The position numbers and the translations under genes were made by a program. Of a stretch of 64,000 nt of DNA, positions 33,866 through 45,333 are shown piece by piece. This stretch comes from Taudactylus pleione. Lineage: Eukaryota > Chordata > Amphibia > Anura > Myobatrachidae. The notes beneath the pieces were generated by a model. That model was not told the origin of the DNA, did no database searches, and saw nothing but the letters and a program-made list of their open reading frames with translations. The stretch covers positions 5,637,501 through 5,701,500 of the forward strand of contig JAUIMM010000519.1 of assembly GCA_031769625.1 (NCBI GenBank), in the 5' to 3' direction. Each line of letters starts with the position of its first letter. The first letter of the stretch is position 1.

Positions 33866-34543
33866 ATGTGTGAGTGATTACATACCATGAAAAAAAAAAA
33901 CTTGTCACTTAAATGGTTGTTTGTGTATCATAATTGAGCAATTCTTCTCACCAATGGCCATCCTCAGCCAAGCTGCAGCTGTGGAGTAATATAATTTGGT
34001 CTATTGCAGGGAAATGAATCAAATCAACCATCAAAAATTGTGATTGCTTTGTAAAACACTGTAATGAGTGTGCAGAACTTTAGTTAAAGTAAAGGGATCG
34101 CTAACAGCTTCAGTATTTGTGCCATGTTTCCGCATCGTCAAGAAATATGCTCCAAATAAAATACTTTATTTAGTTATTAGCAGGCAGTAAGTATCTGAAT
34201 ATATTTCCAATGCAGGATATAGGTCAGTAAAGATCACTCTTTCTTGGATGCCATGAAACAGTGCACCACTGGGAAAGTTACTTATTCTGTGTGTTGTCAA
34301 GTGTAAGGCAATTATTTTATGCAAAGGATTTTAGCAGAGTCACAGAGGGGCATACACGCACAGAAAGACTCACTTCGTCAAAGATGAAGGGACAAAATGC
34401 AGAAAGTTCAGAATATTTTTTTAACTTTTGTTTTGATGATTTTACAGTAGGACACAAGGTGCAGTCCCTGGTTCTAATACGGGCGGGAGTCACTGTAGGG
34501 CCATTAATTGCCTCCAGAGGAAGCGAGGGATAGCACAGTCTAT
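33866..34543. other. Intronic sequence, nothing recognised
   Basis: An open frame of 90 codons at 34261-34533 has no recognisable product and is not called. Confidence 0.35.
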
Positions 34544-35404
34544 GGGCGGTATTCAATTAGTTTTACACCCACGATAAAGTTTTGAATGCCGGACTTTTCG
34601 CATACATCGTGTCTTTTGGCCGCGGAAACTTATCATGCCCGTACCCGCTATTCACCCTAATCAATTCCAAAGGACGCAAAAACGGTGACAGGCAAAGTAA
34701 CAACATGCAGTAAGTGGTGTCAGAATCAGGGAAATCAGCCTGAACCCCCCACAAAGATGCAGAAACATTGGGGATCAATGTAGTGGTGTCCGATTAGCCC
34801 TAATACAACTGTTTGGGATACTTAAGATCGCACAATTGCCTCTAATTAGTGTCTTTGCACATGTGGTGAGGAATAGCATAAAGCAGTATTTTTTGGTGAA
34901 AATAATTAGTCTGTCACATTTGAGGTACCTGAAAATGGGTGCTAACGTCTTTTATTGTCTCTAAAGTAAAGTTTTAATAAAAGTTACATTTCTCCCTCAT
35001 AAAAGCACCTGCAATCCCAAAAACACTTGACCCCTTCTTAGAGCACCCCCAGAACCTTATTTCACTATTTTGTGAAGTTTTCCCCCCACTTTGTGCTTTT
35101 TCGCCCCCAAATTCAAAGCACTTTTTTGAGGTGTTTTTTCCAGGAATTTTTTGACGCAGTTGTCCTTTGGGGGCTGTCCCAAGGGTTCTGAGTGGTTTCC
35201 CCACCCCAAAACAAAAAATGTTGCACTTCTTTTCTCCTGCTATTCAGAGGTGAATCTTTTTGCCTTTTACATTGCATTGACTTTCCGCATACGTGAAAAG
35301 CGGATGGAATTGAATCCGGAGATAAGTTTCCGACAGGCGAAAAGACGCAATTGGCGATACTTTTTCGCGGATCTCTGCTTTTCGCTTCTAATTGAATACG
35401 GGCC
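34544..35404. mobile_element. Harbinger-like MITE, 861 bp, TSD TAT
   Basis: The ends are GGGCGGTATTCAATTAG and, inward from the right, GGCCCGTATTCAATTAG. The flanking trinucleotide is TAT on both sides (34541-34543, 35405-35407). The partial element starting near 63518 at the window edge may be a relative (GGGCTCGATCCAATTAG). Non-coding. Confidence 0.8.
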
Positions 35405-35436
35405 TATGTCTGGGATTAGGCTAAATCAGAGACACT

Positions 35437-35973
35437 GGTCCTGATTCAGACCCGGACGCTCTGACAGAGCGCTCGCTCTGAATCAGGGCCGTCCTTCTTA
35501 ATTTTTAGAGCGGCATCCTGGCTGCTCATATAGCTGTGGGTGACCACCCACAGCTATAGCGAGCGGCCAGGAAGATGGTCGCGATGGTCAAGACCATCGC
35601 GACCATCGGGCTTGCGACGAGACCCTTGTGGTAGGGTCTCGTTGCCGCAAGCCCTGGAGTGCTTTCGGCTCTTTCAGAGCCGAGAGCACTCCCACTGACA
35701 TCACTTGTGATGTCGGTGGGGCCGGGCCCAGATGGTAGGCGTTCCCATGGGAACGCCTCCGTCTGGGCAGCCACGCCCCCAGCACGCCCACTAAAGGGGG
35801 CGTGCTGTCACTCACCATCGACAGCACGCCCCCTTTGTAGCGATACCAGGAGCGGCGGCTTGCCCGTCGCTATCCGGGTCTCGCGCATGCGCACAATGGA
35901 GCCGCCTCCGTCGTGCGCAACATCGACCCGCTTGTGAGCGCTCAGCGCTCACGAGCGGGTCTGAATCAGGCCC
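35437..35973. mobile_element. Harbinger-type MITE, copy M6
   Basis: The ends are GGTCCTGATTCAGACCCGGA and, inward from the right, GGGCCTGATTCAGACCCGCT. It has the same interior as M4, including the AGCTGTGGGTGACCACCCAC palindrome and 'gacatcacttgtgatgtcgg'. It lies 30 bp from the previous MITE. Confidence 0.85.
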
Positions 35974-36250
35974 AGAGTTCAATACAAGTCAGCCACAATT
36001 ACACCGGCATAAAATTGCATTTATTCACCCGTATGCTGAGTTTAGTTGCACAGTATAATGAACTTTGAATTATAAAATGAATTACAAGTAAAATTATAGC
36101 AAATGTCAAATAGAATCCTTCACTTTGTAGGTTAGTAAAACCCATGCCACATAGACTTCTGGGTTATCTGGAATCAAAGAAACGTCATACTCAGTACTAG
36201 AAATGTGCACCCAATAAAGTGTCCACTTAATGTATGGTAGGGATTGTAGC
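35974..36250. other. Intronic sequence, nothing recognised
   Basis: No features noted. Confidence 0.35.
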
Positions 36251-36660
36251 AGGGCTGGATTAAGGATTGTGGGGGCCCCAGGGTAGCTCATTTGTGGGAG
36301 TCCCTACCAATAAAATTACATTATGCCACATAGTGCCCCCCATATGTGTTCTCCTATTATGCCATGCAGTGTCCCCCTATTATGCCACACATTGTGCCAT
36401 ATAGTGCTTCCAATATGCCACCTGTTTTGACCACTACTACTGCTCACCTGTGAGTCATAGCGGCCTCCTGATGACTCTGCGGTGGCTGCTCGCGTTCCTC
36501 CAAGGTCCAGGCGTGGGTTGCTGCTGCAGTATGCAGTGAGCAGACAGAACACCTCTCGCCTCTCTTAAGTGTCGCGAGCGTGACAGAACACTTAAGGAAC
36601 GCTGAGCATCTGTTCTCTACCCTGTGTTGGAGCCCCCAGTGTGACCCGGCCGCCCCCAGT
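36251..36660. repeat. hAT-type element remnant
   Basis: The left end CAGGGCTGGATTAAGG matches the nested element at 9169. The interior has 'attatgccacatagtgcccc' repeats like those in the hAT-type element at 26265. The right end and TSD were not found. Confidence 0.55.
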
Positions 36661-36830
36661 TAATTTGACCATGGAGATTAGAGAACATTTAATGCTTCAC
36701 AAGCCTCCATTCCTATCTACAACCCAGAAATGCACATTTCAAATTGGCAACAACTAAGAGAGTTTCACTGAATGTATTACATCTTGCCAAAATTATTTTC
36801 AATTAGCCAAATATAAACAGCTCTCTGTAA
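36661..36830. other. Unassigned
   Basis: Short gap between repeats; nothing recognised. Confidence 0.3.
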
Positions 36831-36985
36831 GAGAGAATAATGTTTAGGAGGGGAGACAGCAGCACAATGGGTTTCCTGAACTGCTACAATTTGGGCTTTG
36901 TTTTTAACAAAATACCGCAGTGCAAGTCGTCTCCTGTCCGGTGAGCTTAAGCCCTTAATGACAATTAGCATTATGTTCATAACAA
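36831..36985 (-). pseudogene. L1-like ORF2 endonuclease N-terminal fragment
   Basis: On the - strand the peptide 'GLSSPDRRRLALRYFVKNKA' followed by 'QIVAVQETHCA' matches the start of an L1-type apurinic endonuclease (N-x-GL-N-x-P ... QETH). Only about 45 codons are recognisable. Upstream the reading frame is hydrophobic, low-complexity sequence from a T/C-rich strand. Confidence 0.7.
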
Positions 36986-37589
36986 CAAATATTATAACCA
37001 AGGAGAAGGGACATAGGGAGAAGGAAGGAATAAAATGGAAAAACCAAGTGGGAGAAGGGGAGAAAAAAAAAAACCAACAGAGAAAAACAAGAGACTGTAA
37101 TATCTCCCATGTGCGGCTAGAGAAGGCCACCACTGAGGTGGAACAAGAAACATATATGGGAGTAGAGGCCTCATATCCTCTACTCTAAATACATCTTAAA
37201 AAAAACAAACTATCTAAAAAGGAGGGATAAGGTAACATACAAAGTTCCAAAAATATTGAAACATGGAGAAGTCATCTTACTAGTAACAGTGTACTAAGTG
37301 CCACATCTAGAACAGTCAATCTGTTGCCAGGTATTTAAGAGTCGACTTCGATTAATTTTGTGCTCCTCATGATGAATATGCCATGGTTATTTTTCAATTT
37401 GGCTCTAGTTTTTGAGATACACATATGTCTTCCATATTTGTGAAAAATTCAATTAAACAATGTTAAAAATAGTTAAAAAGATATGTTTTTATTCTGATTA
37501 AATTTGATTCATAAAATGTTATAAAAAGACACAGGATAATCACATACATAAGTGTTAGGAAGCTATGAGAACCGTTTTTTGTAGGATTT
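36986..37589. other. Intronic or 3' UTR-like sequence
   Basis: The part nearest 37560 may be the 3' untranslated tail of the pseudogene that follows on the - strand. No other features. Confidence 0.35.
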
Positions 37590-38500
37590 TCTTTTGTATT
37601 CTTGTTGCGGGCAGTCCCTCTGTAGACTTCAACAGTAATCGGCCATCATGTGACGATCCCACCTTCCTTTATATCTTTCTTTCATTACCTGAATATCCTG
37701 GTGGAACCGTTCACCCTGTTCTTCACTTAAATCTCCTAGATAGGATGAGAAGTGATGTAAATGGCTGTACAAACAATTTACTTTAATAATCATGTTGGCA
37801 CCTACTTTTTCAAAACATTTTAGCATGTTGTGGACTAATTCATGATAGTTGTCTGCCTTGTGATTGCCTAAATATTTTTGAATGACAGACGCATAACTCA
37901 GCCATGCTTCAGATTTGGTTTCAGTCATAGATGTGGTAAAATTTGGATCCTTCACCAGTTTCTGTATCTGTGGGCCGTAAAAAATTCCTGCCTTTAATTT
38001 TTCAATACTAAGAGATGGAACTCTTCGACAAATATATGTGAAATAATCGCCTGACTTGTCCAATGCTTTTACAAATTGTTTTATTAAACCCAGTTTGATA
38101 TGGAGAGGCGGCAGTATGATATTTTTCCTGTCAATTAAGGGCTCATGAATGAAGTTGGCTTCTCCTACAGTTATAACTTCTCTTGGAGGCCATACGGATT
38201 GCTGTCAGTACTTTTGTTTTGCACGACTATCCCATAAGCATATGTGACAAGAATACTTAGTATATCCACTTTGCTGCCCAAGAAGAAATTTGACAATTTT
38301 TAAATCAACACAAACAGACCACTCATGCTGAGAATAAGCAATTTTTTTCTCAGACTAACTTGATATTTTCATACTGTTCTTTAAGTTTTGTTGAATGACC
38401 GATAGGAATCGACGCAAATTTATTCTCATTGTGCAGTAATATGCATTTTAAGCTCATTTTAGAACTATCCAAAAAGAGCCACCATACTTCAAATGGAGAA
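37590..38500 (-). pseudogene. Decayed member of an uncharacterised repeated protein family
   Basis: The - strand reads, from 38500 down, 'CILLHNENKFASIPIGHS', then 'WSVCVDLKIVKFLLGQQSGY', 'CHICLWDSRAKQKY', 'LPPLHIKLGLIKQFVKALDK', 'LSEEQGERFHQDIQVMKERY' and 'GRWDRHMMADYC'. The last 145 codons (38063-37629) are uninterrupted; further upstream there is a frameshift near 38350 and a stop after AKQKY near 38205. I remember this protein type as a multi-copy uncharacterised gene in invertebrate and vertebrate genomes; I do not know its function. A C-x2-C pair precedes the WDSRA motif. No terminal repeats or TSD were found. A transposon origin is likely but unproven. Confidence 0.7.
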
Positions 38501-38524
38501 AATAATATAATTTTATAATTTTTC

Positions 38525-38729
38525 ATTACCGTATATACTCGACCCGAATATAAGCCGAGGTACCTACTTTTACCACAAAAAACTGGGAAAACTTAATGAC
38601 TCGAGTATAAGCCTAGGGTGGCAAATGCAGCAGCTGGTAGTGTCCCCAGTAGTAATCCCCCCCTGGTAGTGCCCACAGTGGTAATCCCCCCCTTTTAGTG
38701 CCCCCAGTAGTAATCCCTATGTCATGACA
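38525..38729. repeat. CCGTATATACTCGA-type repeat
   Basis: It begins 'ttaccgtatatactcgaccc' with 'gaatataagccgag' and 'gactcgagtataagcctag', a pattern known from interspersed repeats in reptiles and amphibians. It is followed by a three-fold 'ggtagtgcccccagtagtaa' type repeat. The right end is not defined. Confidence 0.55.
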
Positions 38730-39420
38730 ATCTAACAAGCACAGCTGACATCCCTGTTACTTCCTGAGGTCCACTGCCTCTCTGCTTCCACCCGGTACAC
38801 CTTTGCACAGTGCTCAATGCACAGCGACTGCCTGCAGACTGCAGAATGTTCCGTGGCCACCAACTGAGAGAATGTCAGTGCCCGAGATTGGTTTTCCATC
38901 TTGTCATTCGCCCAGTACAACGTATATACAAAGTTAGGGCTCTGATGGCATAAAAGCCCTCTGGCTGGGCATCAGAGAGCTCTGGCATATAAAGTCCCAT
39001 ATAAATAAGTGTGATGCTCATGCACTGATTGAGGCATGTCTCTGAATAAAAACTGGGGTGCAGGGCAGAATGGGAACATGCCCAGTGCTGATAATATTAT
39101 ACAGCCCCTGCCCCCAAGGTGTCCAGCTGTCCTTGACTCTGAGCAGGCGCCCCCTCTCCTTACTTCAGCTCTGCACCCTAGACGCAGCCTGTTCCCCAGA
39201 ATTTAATGACCTTTCAGGGTGCAGTAAAATTAACTTGAAATCTTCAAAAAAGATTTGATATTTCAAAAATTGTACATATAGTAAAACGTTTTATTACTAA
39301 AGCTTTATGTGCTTCAGAAATGTGAAAATGACATTTAAAGTTGATGAAAATAGCCATGAATTACATAATGAGGTTTTCAAATTTAGTCCTTGTGGTCTCT
39401 GCACTATGGCACGTTAATGG
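38730..39420. other. Intronic sequence, nothing recognised
   Basis: No element ends or coding features. Confidence 0.35.
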
Positions 39421-40103
39421 TTAATGATTGTTTTCACCAGCACAGGGTGCCTGTGTATCATGTATTGACTAATGTTTGTAGATTTTAGCTCACTCTAGTG
39501 GTCCACTGGGGCTAAAGGCGCCACTTGTGCTATTGTGTCCATGCTTCAGTTCCAGTGAACCATGAGCTCCCGACTGGCATTTATTCTACACCTAACTGTG
39601 GGTTTTTCGGACTCCCACCGGCTTCTAGTCCTATTACTGACACCCGAAGCTGTTCTGGGAACCAGTCCACAGAGACGGGGCCACCTCCAGTGGCCTTGCA
39701 GGTTACAGTCTTTCCGCCCCCTTAAAGCCCCGGACTCAGTTTTGGCTACGCCCCAACCACACCTCTCCTGTCAGCTCCCTGATGCTTGGAACTCCTACCT
39801 GCCCTCCTGCATGGACTCCAGTGTTGCTGACCGCCACTCCAAAATCATGCACCATGGAGCTCCAAGGGCCGCAGCTCCCGCTCTCCCAGTTCACCCACGG
39901 GAAAGCACAGCCAGGACCCAGACTCCCTTCAGCGGCCTTCAACCCCTCTGGAGTGCCTCCTGGTCCCCTCCTTCTGGGTCAACTTGCCCCGGCCAGCTCC
40001 TGAACACTGTAGCAGTCTGCAGGTCCTTGCCTGGTATCTCCACTAGAGCGTCATTTTAGACATCCAGCACCCATTCCTGTAACACCAGGCTGGACAGTGG
40101 TGA
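39421..40103. other. C-rich unassigned sequence flanking the large nest
   Basis: Open for 165 codons on the + strand (39562-40059), but the product is Pro/Ser/Leu-rich with no motif. It ends in TGGACAGTGGTGA (40091-40103), the left copy of the duplication around the nest. It may belong to the same LINE that continues at 50147, which I cannot prove. Confidence 0.35.
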
Positions 40104-41273
40104 CGCAATAAACCAAAATTCTAATTCTTAGCGCTAATATAATGTTAAAAAACAATTGGAGCAAATATGGATACATAATGGGTGACTTTTATATAGAGAG
40201 CGTCAAAAAAATCTTTCTATTATAAGCAGCAGATTGAATCAATGTGCCTGTGGCAGCACACTAAAATACACCTGGAGACCAGGTGTACCAAAAATGTACA
40301 AAATGAGCTCAATACCTGCGATATGAAATGCTATAAATGATATGTAGAATATGAAGAATAGAGATTCCAAAAGAGATGATATGAGCAGAACACCATACAA
40401 ACAAAAAATTGTAATATAAAAAATAATTTTACTATGATAAATTCATCCGGCCGCTTGAAAAAGCCCCAGATTTGTGGAGCGAAACATGTCAGAGTACTCA
40501 CTCTTTGGACCCATTTGAACTTTCTATTTGCACCTATTATCAAATACATCATTTTCACATCGGTACATGAGACTTGCGGTCTCGCTGGACAAACAGCCAA
40601 CAGCTAGGAGTCGAGGCAGGATCGAGACGCGGCCGGACAGACACTAACAGCATCTGACTTGTAAGGAGCCACTTATGACCTGTCTCTCCGGAGCCTCCTC
40701 CGCCGCTTACAGCATCATACTCGTATTTAACACGAATCAAAGGATTTGTAAGTTATACATGTGACAGGCTTGCTACGAGTAAGGACACAGGCTGCTGTGA
40801 CTTTGTAACAAAAAATGCATTATCTCCGGTGAGACTGAGGACTATTTAACATAGATGCGAACAGCATGGATTACTATTTATGTTTTTAAAAATATTTTTT
40901 GGAACCACCTCCTCCAGTGATTTTTCTGATTATTACTATTATTATTTTTGTGAGTTATTTTGGGATAATATAGTAACTTAACAGCCAATCAACTTTTAAC
41001 ATTGCAATTGCTTATTTTGTATGTGTATATACAGTCAGGTGCATAAATATTGGGACATTGACAGAATTTTCATATTTTGGCCTCTATTCACCACCACAAT
41101 GGCTTTGAAATGAAACAAACAAGATGTAATGGGACTATCAACTCAAAAGCTATTTCATGGACATGTGTGGGCTATTCTCTCATTATTTAATTATCAATTA
41201 AGCAGGTAAAAGGTCTGGAGTTGATTCTAGGTGTGACATTTGCATTTGGAATCAGTTGCTGTCGACTCTCAAT

Positions 41274-42301
41274 ATGAGATCCAAAGAGCTGTCACTATCA
41301 GTGAAGCAAGCCATCATTAGGCTGAAAAATCAAAACAAACCCATCAGAGAGATATCAAAGACATTAGGTGTGGCCAAGTCAGCTGTTTGGAACATTCTTA
41401 AAAAGAAAGAACGCACCGGAGAGCTCTGCAACACCAAAAGACCCGGAAAACAACTGTGGTGGATGACAGAAGAATTATTTCCCTGGTGAAGAAAAACCCC
41501 TTGACAACAGTTGGCCAAATCAAGAACACTCTCCAGGAGGTAGGTGTATATGTGTCAAAGTCAACAATCAAGAGAAGACTTCACAAGAGTGAATATAGAG
41601 GGTTCACCACAAGATGTAAACCATTGGTGAGCCACAAAAACAGGAAGACCAGATTAGAGTTTGCCAAACAACATCTAAAAAAGCCATTACAGTTCTGGAA
41701 CAACATCCTATGGACAGATGAGACAAAGATCGACTTGTACCAGAGTGATGGGAAGAGAAGAGTATGGAGAAGGAAAGGAACTGCTCATGATTCAAAACAT
41801 ACCACCTCATCAGTGAAGCATGGTGGTGGCAGTGTCATGGCGTGGGCATGTATGGCTGCCAATGGAACTGGTTCCCTTGTATTTATTGATGATGTGACTG
41901 CTGATAAAAGCAGCAGAATGAATTCTGAAGTGTTTTGGGCAATATTATATGCTCATATTCAGTCAAATGCTTCAGAACTCATTGGACGGCGCTTCACAGT
42001 GCAGATGGACAATGACCCGAAGCATACTGCAATAGCAACCAAAGAGTTTTTTAAGGCTAAAAAGTTGAATGTTATGCAATGGCCAAGTCAATCCCCTGAC
42101 CTGAATCCGATTGAGCATGCATTTCACTTGATGAAGACAAAACTGAAGGGAAAATGCCCAAAGAACAAGCAGGAACTGAAGATATTTGCAGTAGAGGCCT
42201 GGCAGAGCATCACCAGGGATGAAACCCAGCGTCTGGTGATGTCTATGCGTTCCAGACTTCAGGCTGTAATTGCCTGCAAAGGATTTGCAACAAAGTATTA
42301 A
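41274..42301 (+). pseudogene. Tc1 transposase, one frameshift
   Basis: The enzyme would cut and paste the element at TA sites. The N-terminal paired-like helix-turn-helix ('SLSVKQAIIRLKNQNKPIRE', 'VAKSAVWNILKKK') starts at ATG 41274. Around 41440-41456 the GRPR linker is damaged by a small deletion: the first frame stops near 41489, and the rest continues in another frame from 41456 to 42301. The DDE catalytic core is complete there: 'ILWTDETKID' (first Asp), 'VQMDNDPKH' (second Asp) and 'SPDLNPIEHA' (Glu), with exactly 34 residues between the second Asp and the Glu (DD34E). Overall length, about 340 residues, is normal. The single lesion makes this copy inactive. Confidence 0.93.
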
Positions 42302-43181
42302 AAAGTGAAAGTTTCATTTAGGATTGTTTAGTTTGTCCCATTATTTTGACCCTTAAAAAGTGGGAGGCACATATAGAAACCGTTGTAATTCCTACACCGT
42401 TCACCTGATTTGGATGTAATTACCCTCAAATTAAATCTGAAAGTCTGCAGTTAAAGCACATCTTGTTTGTTTCATTTCAAAGCAATTGTGGTGGTGAATA
42501 GAGGCCACAATATGAAAATTCTGTCAATGGCCCTCATTCAGACCCACTCGCAAGCGGGCGCACGTACGTTAGGCGTACGTACAAAAATATTTAAATTCAA
42601 TGGCTCGCTCGTATTTTCGTTCGCATCTAAAAATCCTCCCCAAACTCAGACGACCCCTCCTCTAACTAACGAACGTGCGAAATAGCGAGCGTACATCCCC
42701 GAAATGGCTTGAAGGGAACGCACGCACAAGTATAAACCGGAAGTGGCCTTGTCAGATGTCGATTACCTGCTCCTTTATTCTGCCTACCTCCATCAATCGT
42801 ATCATGCCAATCAATGTATCAATTAGCTTAATTGTTTGTTTTTTTTCAACACAATGCAAGAAACTTTACTCTTGTCCGTGTTTGTGTTTACCCGCAGAAT
42901 ACGTACGGCTTAAACATTCGCTTTTATTGCTCAAAAAACATGTTAGCCACAATTAAACAATTGTTCTATTGCTGTGGATCCCCGCATATTTCCCGGGGTT
43001 CATTTCTTTATTTAAATTTGCTTACGCATGTCACTGCATCAAGCCTATCATAACTCTCCAGAGATTTCTGGCCCTGTCGAACACATGACTCATACACTAA
43101 CCAATAAAATTGCTCCTGTTAATTTCCAAAATACATTAGCCAATCAGAAATTTTTTGCACACTTTATCAAAAATGATTTTT

Positions 43182-44509
43182 ATGAAAAACACCATTGCCA
43201 TCATGAGAGCCTCCGCATTCACCAGGCGCGAGCTGCTGGTGCTAACGGAGGTGATGGATCGGCGTATCACCAGCCAGCCTCCACCCATCACCAACCGGCA
43301 GAAGCGTTCCGCGTATGCGGAGGCACGGGCCCGCCTGCGCTCCTTCGGCTCACGCCGCAACATCGGCCAGCTGGAGCGCAGGTGGTCTCACCTGCAACGG
43401 CGAACGCCCCGCTTGCTGGCATGCTTTCGCATGCAGATAGAGGAAAGTAAGTGTTATGTATTGTGGTTTTCATGTTTGTCTTTGTGGGGCAAACTGCGTG
43501 TGCATGTTTTCATGTCTGTCCTATTTATTCATTCTCCTCATATCTGCGTGTGCATGTTTTCATGTCTGTCCTATTTATTCATTCTCCTCATATCTGCGTG
43601 TGCATGTTTTCATGTCTGTCCTATTTATTCATTCTCATATCTGCATGGCCATGTTTTCCCTCTATTTCAGATTTATTCATTCTACTCATATTTGCATGTT
43701 TTTTGTTGGTGGTGGGTGATTTTAAAATGTTTTTTGGCCAGGATTTGGCCAGAAACTAACCACAATTTGTTTGACATCTTTTAGGGGGACAGCCAAGACT
43801 ACGCCGTCACCGTCCGGCCAGACGGCGGTACCGCCCACTCTCACCAACCCCCAGCCAACACTCCACCCCAAATAATTCCCCTATTCCCCCCTCCTCCCCA
43901 GCCGTCCAAGACCCTCTCCCGGAACTGTCGGGCCTCCTTCCCCTCCGTCCCACTTCACCCTCTCCTCCAACCACCCCTCTTCCAATTACCCCCTCCCTGG
44001 AGTCCGTGATAACCCCGCCCCGTTCTTTGGGGAATGAAGGCTCCTCCGAGGATGAAGATGGAGGGACTTCCGGATCTGCCGTTTTGGCTACCGGTATGTT
44101 TTTCTTTCGCGTTTTTTTTAAGCACAAACTGTTTGTATGTAATCATGTGTCGTTCCTTTATTCGTGCTTTTTGGGTTGATTTTTGGTGATTTAGCAGTTT
44201 GCCTTTACCTCTTCCTGCTGATTTCAACATACACATATCACACCTGTAGGAATTTCTACATAGGCCTTGTAATTTTTGCAGCACCCCTTTTTTTTTTTTT
44301 TTTTTTTTTTTTGGTTTAGGAGTGATTGCGTTGTGTTTTTGTTTTTTTAATGTGGATTCCCTATTGTTTTATTAATCCACACACTTTTCTCACCCACAGA
44401 GGAACAGAGGCGTCGGCAAGAGGTCGAAGAATGTGTGGCACACATGCGCCAACATCTAATTGGGGTGCTTGTGGCCCTTGACCGGCTGTCTGGCATCCTT
44501 CGGCAGTAG
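43182..44509 (+). CDS. Harbinger Myb/SANT-like protein A (3 exons)
   Basis: Harbinger elements encode a Myb-like DNA-binding partner that carries the transposase into the nucleus and onto the element ends. Exons 43182-43446, 43785-44093 and 44400-44509 join in phase (GT-AG introns: AAA|GTAAGT, TTTTAG, ACCG|GTATGT, CACAG) to 227 residues with no stop. Residues about 13-75 form a three-helix Myb/SANT-type domain: 'FTRRELLVLTEVMDRR', 'RSAYAEARARLRSFG' and 'RNIGQLERRWSHLQRR'. The middle is Pro/Ser-rich with an acidic patch (SSEDEDGG). The C terminus (RRRQEVEECVAHMRQHLIG) is helical and may mediate dimerisation. The start at 43182 is chosen as the first convenient ATG; 43203 has a better context and is an alternative. 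AATAAA lies at 44536-44541. Family assignment rests on fold-like pattern and context. Confidence 0.8.
43496..43660 (+). repeat. 50-bp tandem repeat in intron 1 of gene A
   Basis: A unit beginning 'gcgtgtgcatgttttcatgt' repeats three times with a 50-bp period and almost no change, followed by a diverged partial copy. Confidence 0.9.
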
Positions 44510-44535
44510 TTTTTATTTATTTTTTTCGTTTTCAA

Positions 44536-44541
44536 AATAAA
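44536..44541 (+). terminator. Poly(A) signal of gene A
   Basis: AATAAA 27 bases after the stop codon, followed by a T-rich downstream region. Confidence 0.6.
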
Positions 44542-44978
44542 TTGTTTATTTCTAATATACGTTCTGCCTCATTCGTTTTTTCAAAACCAAAGATAGTTTA
44601 CCCTGACATAAGTAGACTGTTCCTGCAAGGATTTCCATTTTTATTAAGTTAGATTGTGTTTTGTATTTGTATGTAAAACACCCTCAAGAAACACATAACA
44701 GTAACAATGTCATTTCCCTTTTTGTGTGTAGTGTCAATTAGATATTTCTACATTTTACAGGTTCCTAGTTGGTGTGCAAGCTGCTTAGGCGAATCTTACA
44801 AAGCCAAATGATTGGACAGGCTTCCTTTTGGTGTGGGTTGGGAACCTGAAAACATATTTCATTTTTGCTCAACTGGCGTCAGTACTGGATTACCCCTTAG
44901 TCAAATGTAAAGTGTGTTAACCTGGTTACACTTGCTGGTAACGTCCAAAAAAAGGAAGAACATTTAACTCTCCAAACA

Positions 44979-44984
44979 TTTATT
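44979..44984 (-). terminator. Poly(A) signal of the transposase gene
   Basis: AATAAA on the - strand about 350 bases after the stop codon. The convergent gene A signal is 440 bp away. Confidence 0.5.
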
Positions 44985-45333
44985 CACAACATAACTGAGA
45001 AATCAAAGTGGTCACTCACAAAAAAAACACACAGTGATAATCTCAAATACAACACATACCAATAAAAAAAAATAAAAAATAAACAAATCAAGAACTGGTT
45101 GACGAAGGACCATGCCAACATGATTCCACAAACATGGCGTTGCGATATGGGTTCCAGAATATATTCCCAAAATGACCAGATCCAGGTTTGGTAAGGGTAG
45201 CATGAAGTAGTGAGCGTTGTAGTGCCAAAGAATATGTGAACAAACAGAAGATGGTGAAAAAAAGAAAACAAAATTAGATGTTCGCAAACAAACACAAACA
45301 CATTAGGTATAAACACTGTTGTTTTGTTAAAAC

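Noticed and set aside
34261..34533. 90-codon open frame between repeats
   Set aside because: No recognisable domain or splice context; kept only as unassigned sequence.
39562..40059. 165-codon open frame on the + strand
   Set aside because: Low-complexity Pro/Ser/Leu composition in C-rich DNA, no motif, no splice signals of note.
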